From Solidesulfovibrio fructosivorans JJ] (lineage in GTDB: Bacteria > Desulfobacterota > Desulfovibrionia > Desulfovibrionales > Desulfovibrionaceae), in NCBI RefSeq assembly GCF_000179555.1, contig NZ_AECZ01000005.1, positions 124,001-188,000 of the forward strand: a DNA stretch of 64,000 nucleotides, written 5' to 3'. Shown here one piece after another: positions 17,941 to 26,344 of this stretch. Position 1 is the first letter of the stretch. Every line of letters begins with the position of its first letter. The position numbers and the translations under genes are program-made. A model generated the notes under the pieces. The model searched no databases, had not been told where the DNA came from, and saw only the letters and a list, made by a program, of their open reading frames with translations.

Positions 17941-20405
17941 GAGGCTTCCTCCTGACAGGCGGGCCCGCAGGCCGGCAGGATGACGGTGAAGACCGCGCCG
18001 TCGGCGTTTTCCACTTCCACCCGGCCGCCCATGTCGCGCAGCAGGCCGAACACCACGGCCAAGCCCAGGCCCGAGCCGCGTCCGGCTTCCTTGGTGGTGA
18101 AAAACGGGTCGAAGATGCGCGTCAGGTCTTGCGGGGGGATACCCGGGCCGTTGTCCGAGACCAGGATGCTGACGCTGTCGTCGTCCGGGCCGGGGCGGGC
18201 GGCGATGCGGACCTCGCCCGTTTCCGGAGAGACCGCGTCCAGGGCGTTTAAAAGCAGGTTGGACAACACCTGTTCCAGGGCCGAGGCGTCGGCCCTGGCC
18301 ACGGGCAGGTTGTCGTCGATGGTGGTCTCGAGGCGGACCTTGCGCGCCTGGGCCTGGACCTCGAACAGGCGCGAGAGGCTTTTTAAGAGCGCGGCGATGT
18401 CGCAGGGGCCGGTGGAGGCTTGCCGGGGCCGGGCGAAGTCGAGCAGGTCGCGCAGGACTTTTTTGGCCATGATCGCGTGGCGTTCGATGACGGCCAGGTC
18501 GTCCAGGGCCTGGGGATCGGTCTCGTTTTGGCGCAACAGTTCCGCGTAGCAGGCGATGACGCCAAGGGGGTTGTTGATCTCGTGGGCCAGTCCGGCGGCC
18601 AGCTTGCCCACGGCCACGAGCTTTTCGGTCTGGCGCATCTGTTCCCGCATGCGCCGTTCGGCCGTGTTTTCCCGGGCGTAGACCACCATGCGCCCGTCCT
18701 GGCCGTTGGGAGAGGCCAGGGGGTAGCGGGTCACGGCGAAGGAGCGGCCGTCGGGCAGGTCGATGGTGGAAATGGTCGGGTCGATGCGCGCCATCGCGGC
18801 GGGACTGGCCGCGTCGTCGCCCGGGGCGGGGCCGAAGACTTCCGGCGGCAGGCGCAGGGGGGCACCGGGGATGGCCACGGGCGGCGGGGCGACCGCGCCG
18901 CCAAGCTCCCGCCGCAGCGCCCTGGCCAGCTCCCGGGCCGGTTCGTTGGCCAGGATGATGCCGAAGGAACTGTCGACCAGGGCCAGCGGGTCGGAGATGC
19001 CGTCGAAGATGGAGGCGAGCAGGGCGTTTTGGCCCAAAAGTGAGTTGATGGCGTCCAGGTTTTCCAGGGCGATGCCGAGCTGCTGGCCGATGGCCCGGTA
19101 CAGCTCGGTGGCATCGCTGTCGGGGCCCGGCCCGTCGGGCAGAAAGTAAAGGCGCAAAAGCCCCCGGCTGACGTCTGTCGTGCGCACCGGGATAAAGGCC
19201 GCATCGCCGGTCAGGCGCAGGCGGTCCTCGGCCACCAGCTTGCGCCACTCGGCGGGGGGAGGCGGCGGGGAATCGCCGGGCGGCCAGGAAACCGAGCCGC
19301 CGCCGGAAAATTCGCACTCGTAGGCCACGGCCCGGGCGCCGAAGCGTTCGGCGATGCGGGCCAGGGCGCCGGTCAAAAGCTCGGCCCTGGTCTGGGACAT
19401 GTTGAGGATGCTTAAAAGCTCCACGAAAAGCGCCACGTCCGAGCGGCGTTCGTCGGCCTCGTGGGCGAGTTCCCTTGTCCTGGCCGTGACCGTGCGCTCC
19501 AGGTCCTGGGCGTGGTCCTCGATCTTGCCGCGCGCCTCCTTGAGCCGCGAGGCGAAGGCCTCGATGCCGGCGTATATTTCCTCGATCTCGCCCTCGCCCG
19601 GAGGGGCGTTCGGTTCCTCGCCGGCCTCCTTGGGGAAATAGCGGCGCATCACGTCCGTGACCCGGCGCAGATTGACCACCACCAGCCGGTCGAAGAAAAG
19701 CTGCACCGTCAGGTAAAAGACGCCGAGCCCCAGGGCGAAAAGGGCCACGAAGCTGAAGGTCGCTCCCTTGATCTGCCCCAGCGCCCCGGCCACGGGCATG
19801 GTCACGGCGTCCACGCCCACAAGTTCGCCGTCGTGCCGCCAGAAGCCCCGCTTGTCGCCGTAGCGGGCGATGAGCGCCTTGGGCGCGCTTGCCGGGTCGC
19901 CGTGGCAGTGCAGGCACGAGGCTTCCAGGCGCACCGGCCGGGCGGCCACGAACACCTCTTCCCCGTCGCGTTCGGTGATTTCCTCCACCCGTGTCAGTTC
20001 CGGGTCCTTGGCGAACCGGTCCATGAGCGCCCGCTCGAAGGCGTCGGCCTCGTAATCGGGGTTTCGCGCCCGCACCGCCACCCGGCGGTAGCGGAACTGG
20101 TCGCCCTGGGCGTTTAGGTCGCTCATCACCCGGCGCGTGACGAACGAGGTGGACATGGCCTCGAGCAGGAATCCGTCCGGCGGCAGAAGCTCGTACATGG
20201 ACGGCCGCAGGACGTGGCGGATGTAGGTCTGGACCGCCTCGGCCTGGGAGAGCACCAGCGAGGCCTTGTGCTCGGTGTCGGTGACGAGCTGGTTGCGCAG
20301 GTTCATGGAAATGACCACGGCAAAGAACATGCCGAGCACGGCCATGATGACGGAAAGACCGACCACGAAGCGATGTTTAATGGTTTTGGGGTGCTGCTTG
20401 GCCAT
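17937..20405 (-). CDS. Sensor histidine kinase with c-type-haem DUF3365-like sensor domain
   Basis: The 822-residue membrane kinase has an N-terminal membrane segment, then an extracytoplasmic region with a haem c motif CLHCH (Cys164-His168) in a DUF3365/Tll0287-like setting. A second membrane segment lies near residue 225, followed by a linker/coiled coil (ARGKIEDHAQDLERT), GAF-like and PAS-like sections, a HisKA box (HEINNPLG, His608), and an ATPase domain (NLLLNALDAV, DNGPGIP, GSGLGLAV). The haem suggests sensing of redox state or a diatomic ligand; this is inference. The start at 20405 has AAGGGGG upstream. It overlaps its NtrC-type regulator. Confidence 0.9.
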   Translation of the reverse strand: MAKQHPKTIKHRFVVGLSVIMAVLGMFFAVVISMNLRNQLVTDTEHKASLVLSQAEAVQTYIRHVLRPSMYELLPPDGFLLEAMSTSFVTRRVMSDLNAQGDQFRYRRVAVRARNPDYEADAFERALMDRFAKDPELTRVEEITERDGEEVFVAARPVRLEASCLHCHGDPASAPKALIARYGDKRGFWRHDGELVGVDAVTMPVAGALGQIKGATFSFVALFALGLGVFYLTVQLFFDRLVVVNLRRVTDVMRRYFPKEAGEEPNAPPGEGEIEEIYAGIEAFASRLKEARGKIEDHAQDLERTVTARTRELAHEADERRSDVALFVELLSILNMSQTRAELLTGALARIAERFGARAVAYECEFSGGGSVSWPPGDSPPPPPAEWRKLVAEDRLRLTGDAAFIPVRTTDVSRGLLRLYFLPDGPGPDSDATELYRAIGQQLGIALENLDAINSLLGQNALLASIFDGISDPLALVDSSFGIILANEPARELARALRRELGGAVAPPPVAIPGAPLRLPPEVFGPAPGDDAASPAAMARIDPTISTIDLPDGRSFAVTRYPLASPNGQDGRMVVYARENTAERRMREQMRQTEKLVAVGKLAAGLAHEINNPLGVIACYAELLRQNETDPQALDDLAVIERHAIMAKKVLRDLLDFARPRQASTGPCDIAALLKSLSRLFEVQAQARKVRLETTIDDNLPVARADASALEQVLSNLLLNALDAVSPETGEVRIAARPGPDDDSVSILVSDNGPGIPPQDLTRIFDPFFTTKEAGRGSGLGLAVVFGLLRDMGGRVEVENADGAVFTVILPACGPACQEEAS

Positions 20406-20834
20406 GAGATCCCCCTTGATCCTCTTTTGGGGCGGCTGGGGGAAAAAGGCAATGCAACCGCCCGGCTGCGGGGTGCTAACCTGAGTTGGCACCTTGATTG
20501 GAGCAGGTTTTAAAAATCTTGTAAATACAAAATGTTGCGAAAAAAAAGGAATTGGTCCCGGACTTGCTTAGGGCAACTGACGGGTCTCTCGGACCCGGTC
20601 CGGCGCGATGTTTGCCGCGGGGCGTTTGGGAGACGCTCCGGCGGCGGATTCGCCCGGGGGCGGCAGGGGAGGACGGAGCAATCGCGGGCCGCCGGATGTC
20701 CGCCGGCTTGCGGGAGCGATCGGCGCGGCGAGGTCGGCCACCCGGAGGGGTTCCGGGAGGGATACGACGGGATGGCCTTATCGCGGTCGGTTGCGCGTCG
20801 CGCTGCGTCATCGTCAATGCAAGAGGAGGGAGTT
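20406..20834. other. Intergenic region between divergent kinase and exporter genes
   Basis: These 429 bases hold the upstream regions of the leftward kinase and the rightward YeiH-type gene. A short palindrome, TTGTA-AA-TACAA, sits near 20519-20530 in an AT-rich patch, the likeliest promoter area. From about 20580 to 20834 the sequence is GC-rich with no recognisable gene. It may be a long untranslated leader. No clear sigma-54 GG-N10-GC promoter was identified. Confidence 0.4.
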
Positions 20835-22274
20835 ATGGCGGAAAAAAAATGGCTTACGGAAGACAAGCTGGCCCTGATCCTGGGGCTCGTCCTGTTCGGC
20901 TTGTCGCTTTTCAACTTCGGCGGCGTCGATCCGCTGGGCTGGGCCGTCAAGTCCAACGTGTGGCTGGAGCCGGGGCAGATGTTCTCGGCGGCGACGGGCG
21001 CCTATAAGGGCATGTCCGGCGTGCTGTCGCTGATTTTGACCTGGATTTTCGTCACGGTCATGCTGGCTTTCGGCATCCGGGCGCTCGGCGGCGACGCCAA
21101 ACGCTTCATGGTCAGCTTCACGCTGGTCTTCTTCATCGGCTTTTTCTGCTTCGCCATCGGGCACTACGCCGTCGTCGCGGCCACGCCCAACCAGCTGGCG
21201 AAGTACAACCTCAAATGGGCCATGGGGCTGACCGGCGAGGCGGGCTTTATCGTGGCGCTTCTGGTCGGCATCTTTATCGGCAACTTCATGCCGGGTCTGG
21301 CCGAGAAGCTGAAGCCGGCGCTCCGCCCGGAAATGTTCGTCAAGATCGCCATCGTCATCCTGGGCGCGGAGCTCGGCGTCAAGTCGGTCGACGCTTTGGG
21401 CCTTGCTTCGGCGGTCATCTTCCGGGGCCTTTGCGCCATCGTCGAGGCCTATCTCATCTACTGGGCCCTGGTGTATTACATCTCCCGGAAATACTTCAAG
21501 TTCAGCCGTGAATGGGCCGCGCCGCTCGCCTCCGGCATCTCGATCTGCGGCGTGTCCGCCGCCATCGCCACCGGCGGCGCCATCCGCGCCCGGCCCATCG
21601 TCCCCATCATGGTTTCCTCGCTGGTCGTGGTCTTTACCTGCGTGGAAATGTTGATCCTGCCTTTCGTGGCCCAGCATTGGATGTACAACGAGCCCATGGT
21701 GGCCGGCGCTTGGATGGGCCTGGCCGTCAAGTCCGACGGCGGCGCCATCGCCTCGGGCGTCATCACCGACGCGCTCGTTCGCGCCCAGGCCATGGCCGTG
21801 GACGGGGTGAACTACCAGCCGGGCTGGATCACCATGGCGGCCACCACCATCAAGATCTTCATCGACGTGTTCATCGGCGTGTGGGCCTTCGTCCTGGCCG
21901 CCATCTGGTGCACCATGATCGAGTGCAAGCCCGGCCAGCGCATGAAACTCGGCGCGATCCTCGACCGTTTTCCGCGTTTCGTGCTCGGCTACGTCATCAC
22001 CTTCATCATCATGTTGCTTTTGTGCGCCAAGGGCGGCGACCTGCTCAAGATGGGCAAGACGGCCATCGGCGACACCGGTCCTTTCCGGGCCATCTTCTTC
22101 GTGCTGACGTTTTTCACCATCGGGGTGGTCTCCAACTTCAAGAAGCTGTGGGACGAGGGCATCGGCAGGCTGGCGCTGGTCTACATCGTGAGCCTCTTCG
22201 GCTTCATCATCTGGATCGGCCTTTTCATCTCGTGGCTCTTCTTCCACGGGGTCAAACCGCCGCTGGCGTCCTGA
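20835..22274 (+). CDS. YeiH/UPF0324-type putative sulfate exporter family transporter
   Basis: The 479-residue integral membrane protein has about eleven to twelve hydrophobic segments. It shows YeiH-family features: a VKIAIVILGAELGVKS stretch near residue 175, SGISICGVSAAIATGGAIRA near residue 235, and WMGLAVKSDGGAIASG near residue 295. The family is annotated as putative sulfate exporters, but the substrate is not proven; in a sulfate reducer, sulfite, thiosulfate or a sulfonate are equally possible. The ATG has a strong GAGGAGGGAG ribosome binding site. It is followed by the small membrane gene at 22303 and then a terminator. Confidence 0.8.
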   Translation: MAEKKWLTEDKLALILGLVLFGLSLFNFGGVDPLGWAVKSNVWLEPGQMFSAATGAYKGMSGVLSLILTWIFVTVMLAFGIRALGGDAKRFMVSFTLVFFIGFFCFAIGHYAVVAATPNQLAKYNLKWAMGLTGEAGFIVALLVGIFIGNFMPGLAEKLKPALRPEMFVKIAIVILGAELGVKSVDALGLASAVIFRGLCAIVEAYLIYWALVYYISRKYFKFSREWAAPLASGISICGVSAAIATGGAIRARPIVPIMVSSLVVVFTCVEMLILPFVAQHWMYNEPMVAGAWMGLAVKSDGGAIASGVITDALVRAQAMAVDGVNYQPGWITMAATTIKIFIDVFIGVWAFVLAAIWCTMIECKPGQRMKLGAILDRFPRFVLGYVITFIIMLLLCAKGGDLLKMGKTAIGDTGPFRAIFFVLTFFTIGVVSNFKKLWDEGIGRLALVYIVSLFGFIIWIGLFISWLFFHGVKPPLAS

Positions 22275-22302
22275 CCACACCTGATCAAGCAAGGAGGCAT
22301 GC

Positions 22303-22476
22303 ATGGAACCTGAAGTCAAAGACGCGTCTTTTTCCGAAGAACTCTCCCAGATGGAATGGGAACCGCTTCTGCCCATCGAAAAGAAGCTGATCGCCTGGAG
22401 CATCAGTCTGGGAGCGGTTTTGCTCTTCGTGCTGTACTTCGTGAGCGCCGAATTTTTCCCCGGCGCGCACGGCTAG
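22303..22476 (+). CDS. 57-residue single-span membrane protein, partner of the YeiH-type transporter
   Basis: A short frame starts at an ATG five bases after a perfect AAGGAGG and ends just before a Rho-independent terminator. The product has an acidic N-terminal part (EPEVKDASFSEELSQMEWEP), then one membrane segment (residues about 31-50). It lies 28 bases after the transporter gene, so the two are co-transcribed. I know no name for it. By analogy with other small operon-encoded membrane proteins it may be an accessory subunit. It falls below common gene-finder length limits. Confidence 0.75.
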   Translation: MEPEVKDASFSEELSQMEWEPLLPIEKKLIAWSISLGAVLLFVLYFVSAEFFPGAHG

Positions 22477-22502
22477 GCGCGGCAACCTCTTGGATATATG
22501 GC

Positions 22503-22537
22503 GGGCGGTCCGAAAGGGCCGCCCGTTTCTTTTTTTG
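22503..22537 (+). terminator. Rho-independent terminator of the exporter operon
   Basis: The stem GGGCGG-T-CC with a GAAA tetraloop and GG-G-CCGCCC partner (22503-22524) is followed by GTTTCTTTTTTT. This is a textbook intrinsic terminator on the plus strand. Confidence 0.9.
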
Positions 22538-22646
22538 CGGGGACACCGACGGCTTGGTTCGGGACGCTTTCTTGCCACGCTTCTTTCCTGATAGGAAAAT
22601 GGAAATGGAACATCCCGATAATTAGAAAATTTAGGAAGGGGAGAGC

Positions 22647-22687
22647 GCGAGAGGGGAGAACCCTTTTTAAAGGGTTTCCCCTCTCGC
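22647..22687. terminator. Strong hairpin at the truncated end of the QueG-like remnant
   Basis: An 11-bp perfect stem, GCGAGAGGGGA (22647-22657) with TCCCCTCTCGC (22677-22687), continues inward as ACCC/GGGT around a TTTTTAAA loop. There is no clean T-tract on either side. It lies inside the read-through part of the remnant and could terminate leftward transcription. Confidence 0.55.
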
Positions 22688-23307
22688 ATTCTCTTCTCTC
22701 TTCTTCTCCATAGGATTGCGCGATTCGCAAGCGCGGGGACAGCCGCCGTCCCCACTGTGGAAGCAACGTGGGGGCCACGGCCCGGATGCCCTCCCGGGAC
22801 AGGGTTTCGACCACGAAGGCGCGCAGGCGTTCGTTGACCATTTCGCCGAAGTGGCGGGCCCGGCTCCAGGCGATGTCCGGCAGATCCCGGCAGGCCCGGT
22901 GGGCGGCGCGGGTGGCGGCGGTCTGGGGAAGTATCCAGGCGATGACGGTCAAAGCGTCAGCGGGGGGCGGGGCGTCGTCCGGGAAGGCCAGGGCGAAGGC
23001 TTGACGCGGCGTCCAGTAGAACTCCGGGCCGATGTCCTCCTTGATGCGTGTAAAAAGCGGGTCCGCGCCGTCGGCATAGCCGATGAGCGGGGTGGCGAAG
23101 GCGGGCATATCCGAGCCCGGGAACAGGGCGTTGTGGGCGCGGTCGTCCATCCAGGCGGCAATGCGCCCGGCAATGTCGCTTTCCGGCATGGTGTCTCCTT
23201 CTCCGTCGTGGCGCGGCGTAAAAGAGGGATCATGAAAGCCGCCGCATTTGGGGCGAGGATAGGGGATCGCGGGCGAAACGTCAGCAGGGGAGGTTTGGCC
23301 GCCCGAG

Positions 23308-23339
23308 AAAAAAGGGGCCGGCGCTTTCGCGCCGGCCCC
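23308..23339 (-). terminator. Rho-independent terminator of the leftward regulator operon
   Basis: Read on the minus strand, an 11-bp stem (GGGGCCGGCGC pairs with GCGCCGGCCCC, positions 23314-23324 and 23329-23339) with a four-base loop is followed by six T residues (A-run at 23308-23313). It lies downstream of the response regulator ending at 23426. Confidence 0.88.
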
Positions 23340-23425
23340 GCCAGAGGGCCGATAAAGGCCCGATTGCCGCATTGCTTCAAAAAAAACGAACCCTCGCGGA
23401 GTTCTCCACGCGCCGGTCCGGGCGA

Positions 23426-23782
23426 TCAGTCGCCGCAGGCCTTTTTCACGGCCGTCAGCACGGCTTCGGGCTCGAAAGGCTTGTGAATGGCGGCCACGGC
23501 CTTGCGGATGGCCATATCATGCCCGGTCAGCCCGCTTATCACCACCACGGGCAGGTTCTTGAATTCCTCTTTCTGGGAGAACTTGCGGTAGAACCGGGGC
23601 CCCCACTCGTGGGGCATCTCCAGGTCCAGGGTGATGCAGTCCGGCTTTTCGCGCTCCAGCACGTCCATGGCGGCGTCGCCGTCGCAAGCGCTGCAGGTGT
23701 CGTAGCCGTTGTCCCCAAGCAACGTGACGAGATAGGAGACGATCTGCGGATCGTCGTCCACCACCATGATTTTCTTGGCCAT
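23426..23782 (-). CDS. Single-domain (CheY-like) response regulator near Hmc
   Basis: A 118-residue receiver domain with no output domain. The acidic pair is VVDDDP, the phospho-acceptor Asp53 sits in ITLDLEMPHEWGP, the Ser/Thr position is VVVISG, and the Lys is in AIHKPFEP. The ATG at 23782 is chosen for its GAGGAG ribosome binding site; an ATG five codons earlier is less well placed. It lies 154 bases after the haem-motif kinase and probably receives phosphate from it. It is a paralogue of the regulator at 35074 on the other side of the hmc genes (LD-EMP--GP and IP/LPVVVI(S/T)G in both), resembling Rrf1 of Desulfovibrio. Confidence 0.88.
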   Translation of the reverse strand: MAKKIMVVDDDPQIVSYLVTLLGDNGYDTCSACDGDAAMDVLEREKPDCITLDLEMPHEWGPRFYRKFSQKEEFKNLPVVVISGLTGHDMAIRKAVAAIHKPFEPEAVLTAVKKACGD

Positions 23783-23936
23783 TTTTCGTCTCCTCATTGG
23801 GACGGCTTTCCTTGTGGAGCCGGTCCCGATCGCGGTTTTCTGCCGTAACGCCTTAGCCGTCCGGAAAGTCCCGGTTGATGCCTGTTCCTGTCCGCCAGCC
23901 CCGGGCGGCGGACGCTGACGGGCGCGAAGCGCCCGG

Positions 23937-26327
23937 TTACGCCGTCTGTCCCGTATCCGGCTTGCGGATCGGCAGCCGGACGATGCACCGGGCTCCCTGA
24001 CCCGGTTCCGAGGCCATTTCGATGGTGCCCCCGTAATCCTTGATGATGCCGTAACTGATGGAAAGGCCGAGCCCCGTCCCCTTGCCCACGGGTTTGGTGG
24101 TGAAAAAGGGCTCGAAGATTTTGTCCTGGATGTCCGGGGCGATGCCGGGGCCGGTGTCGGCGATGGCGGCGGCCACCTGGTCCCCGTCCCGGTACACGCG
24201 CAGGGTGATGCGCTTTTCCGTCTTGCCGCCGGCGGCCGGCCCCCGCTCCTCGATGGCGTCGCGGGCGTTTAAAAGCAGGTTCATGAACACCTGTTCCAGC
24301 CGGCCGGCATCGGCCGAGACCGGGGGCAGGTCCGGGGCGATGTCGGTTGCGACCTCGATGTTGCGCACCTTGAGCTGCTGGTTGAAGAACTCCATGGTGT
24401 GCATGAGCACGTCGCCAAGGTTCACCGGCCCGACGGTGAGATCGGATTTGCGGCCGAACTCGCGCATGTGGGTGATGATCCGGGTGGCCCGGGCGATGTG
24501 CTTGCCGATGCCTTCCGCCATCTCCTGGAACAGTTCGGGCGAAACGGGTTCCCCGCGCCGCGTCTTGCGCATGAGATACTCGGAGATGGTCTGGATCACG
24601 GTCATGGGCTGGTTGAGCTCGTGGGCCACGCTGGTGGCCATTTCGCCGAGGGTCGCCATCTTGCTCGCCTGGATGAGCTGCTGCTCGGTTTCGAGGCGCC
24701 TCGTGATGTCCGTGGCCGAAACCAGGTAGACCTGGCTGTCCGGGAAGGTGGTGGTGGAGACGCGGATGGAGACGTATATGATCGCCCCGGATTTCCTGCA
24801 GTGGCGGGCCCGGTCGATGGCGTGGCGTTCCCGGATGCTGCGCTCGTGGCCGCTGCGGTCGCGGTTGTAGAAAAGATCCAGGAAATTCTGGCCGATAAGT
24901 TCCGCCTGGGTGTAGCCGTAGACCTCCTCGGCCGTGGCGTTGCATTCGAGGATGGTGAGGTCCTCGCGGTCCAGCACGAAAAGGGCGGTGGGAATGCAGC
25001 TGAAAATCGCCAGGTACTTCTTGCGCGAGCGTTCGAGCTCGGCCTCCAGGTACTTGCTGGCCGTGATGTCGAGGCTCATCTCCATGACGGTGGCGATGTT
25101 GCCGTCGGCGTCGGGCATGGGGGCGGTGCTGACGAAAAAAGAGCGGGGATTGCCGTCCTTGTCCAGGGTGATTTCCTCGGTGGCGTGGGGCAGCCCGTCC
25201 TTAAAGGTGCGCATGACCGGGCAGCCCGGGCAGGGCGCGTCGAGGCCCTTGTAGGCCTTGTAGCAGTACTGGCCGGGGCTGGCGTGGAACTCGCCGGCGA
25301 AAAACTGGTTGTAGCTGACAAGCCGCAGGTCCTTGTCCTGGACGGTGATGACGCAGGGCACGTGCTCGAAAAGGTCCTGGTAGCGCTTCATCTGCCGGGC
25401 CAGCTCCGCCTGCTTGGCCAGTACCTCGCGGCCCATGGTGGTGATCGCCCGGCCGAGTTCCCCCATCTCGTCACACTGGCGCAGGTCCACTCCGGTGAAT
25501 TCGCCGCCCGCGGCAATGGCCCGGGTGGCCCGCATCATCTTGCGCACCGGGGCGTTGACAAGCAGGTGCATGCACAAAAAAAGGATGAGGAAAAGCGCGC
25601 CCGCGATGGCCAGGGCCATGAGGAAATTGATGCCGGTGAAGCGCGAAAGCGTCGTCTCCGTGCCGGCGAGCGAAACCGCCATGTCGAGCAGGCCGAGAAT
25701 CTTCTTGCCCGGCGGATGGACGTGGCAGGGGTCGCCCGAGCAGGACGGGTCATTGACGATGGGAAAGATGATGCCGATGCACTTCTGGTCCTGGGCGTCG
25801 GTGAAAAAGCGGGTGCGCGCCTTGATGCCGACGTCGAAAAGCGGCGGCTCCTTGCGGTGGCAGACATAGCAGGCTTCCTGCTTGATATCGGTGTCGGTGC
25901 CGATTTCCGACGCGTCCTTGGAATACTTGATCTCCCCGCGCTTGTTGTAGATGCGGATGGATTTGATGGCCGCCTGGGAGCCGATGTTGCGCACGATCTC
26001 CTGGGTGGCGTCCGGGGCGTAGGTCAGCATGGAGTCGTGCAGCCCGAGGATGATGGTGGTGCCCAGGCGGTTGATGTCCGAGACGGTGTTCTCCATGGAC
26101 AGCCTTTCCATGGCCCCGATGTTGAGATGGGACCAGAGAAAGAAAAAGAACATGAGCGCCGCGCCGGAGATGATGGCCAGCTTGGTGATAAGCGAGCAGC
26201 GGATCTGCAGGAAGACCCGGCCGGCGCTTGCGGCGAAACGGGCCAGCGCCGCGCCGGTTCCCTTGTCGGGGCGTGGCTTTTGCGGCTGTGCGGCGTCGCC
26301 GGTTTCGTGTTCCTTGTCCATGTCCAT
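23937..26327 (-). CDS. Sensor histidine kinase with two putative haem c motifs and a Cys-rich PAS
   Basis: The 796-residue membrane kinase has a first membrane segment near residues 47-66. An extracytoplasmic sensor follows with CYVCH (Cys153-His157) and CSGDPCH, a CX4CH motif (Cys196-His202) of the kind used for haem in cytochromes c3. Then come a second membrane segment near residue 235 and a HAMP-like region. PAS-1 carries the cysteine set C355, C366, C369, and PAS-2 contains TILECNATAEEVYGY. The kinase core has HELNQPMT (His569) and N/G boxes. It starts 17 bases after the tunR-like gene, so they are co-transcribed. It likely senses redox conditions for the Hmc locus (inference). Confidence 0.9.
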   Translation of the reverse strand: MDMDKEHETGDAAQPQKPRPDKGTGAALARFAASAGRVFLQIRCSLITKLAIISGAALMFFFFLWSHLNIGAMERLSMENTVSDINRLGTTIILGLHDSMLTYAPDATQEIVRNIGSQAAIKSIRIYNKRGEIKYSKDASEIGTDTDIKQEACYVCHRKEPPLFDVGIKARTRFFTDAQDQKCIGIIFPIVNDPSCSGDPCHVHPPGKKILGLLDMAVSLAGTETTLSRFTGINFLMALAIAGALFLILFLCMHLLVNAPVRKMMRATRAIAAGGEFTGVDLRQCDEMGELGRAITTMGREVLAKQAELARQMKRYQDLFEHVPCVITVQDKDLRLVSYNQFFAGEFHASPGQYCYKAYKGLDAPCPGCPVMRTFKDGLPHATEEITLDKDGNPRSFFVSTAPMPDADGNIATVMEMSLDITASKYLEAELERSRKKYLAIFSCIPTALFVLDREDLTILECNATAEEVYGYTQAELIGQNFLDLFYNRDRSGHERSIRERHAIDRARHCRKSGAIIYVSIRVSTTTFPDSQVYLVSATDITRRLETEQQLIQASKMATLGEMATSVAHELNQPMTVIQTISEYLMRKTRRGEPVSPELFQEMAEGIGKHIARATRIITHMREFGRKSDLTVGPVNLGDVLMHTMEFFNQQLKVRNIEVATDIAPDLPPVSADAGRLEQVFMNLLLNARDAIEERGPAAGGKTEKRITLRVYRDGDQVAAAIADTGPGIAPDIQDKIFEPFFTTKPVGKGTGLGLSISYGIIKDYGGTIEMASEPGQGARCIVRLPIRKPDTGQTA

Positions 26328-26344
26328 CCCCGCCTTCTCCTTTC

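Larger units (their letters stand above)
22473..23189 (-). pseudogene. Truncated QueG-like (epoxyqueuosine reductase-type) protein
   Basis: The start at 23189 has a good GAAGGAGA ribosome binding site. The first 130 or so residues match the N-terminal half of QueG-like iron-sulfur proteins (PLIGYADGADPLF, FYWTPRQAFALAF, WSRARHFGEMVNERL). After about LLPQW the match ends, and the frame reads through a hairpin region (22647-22687) and the exporter terminator in low-complexity sequence. The catalytic GLGTFGL region and the two 4Fe-4S cysteine clusters expected downstream are absent. It is best read as a 3'-deleted remnant; the family assignment is from memory of related sequences. Confidence 0.65.

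Noticed and set aside
16537-19917. An 1126-residue leftward open frame apparently fusing kinase and regulator
   Set aside because: The first half is a shadow of the kinase gene in another frame; the regulator begins at the ATG at 17940, which overlaps the kinase stop.
20510-20956. A 148-residue leftward open frame upstream of the exporter
   Set aside because: It overlaps the well-supported start of the YeiH-type gene and has the low-complexity composition of a GC shadow.
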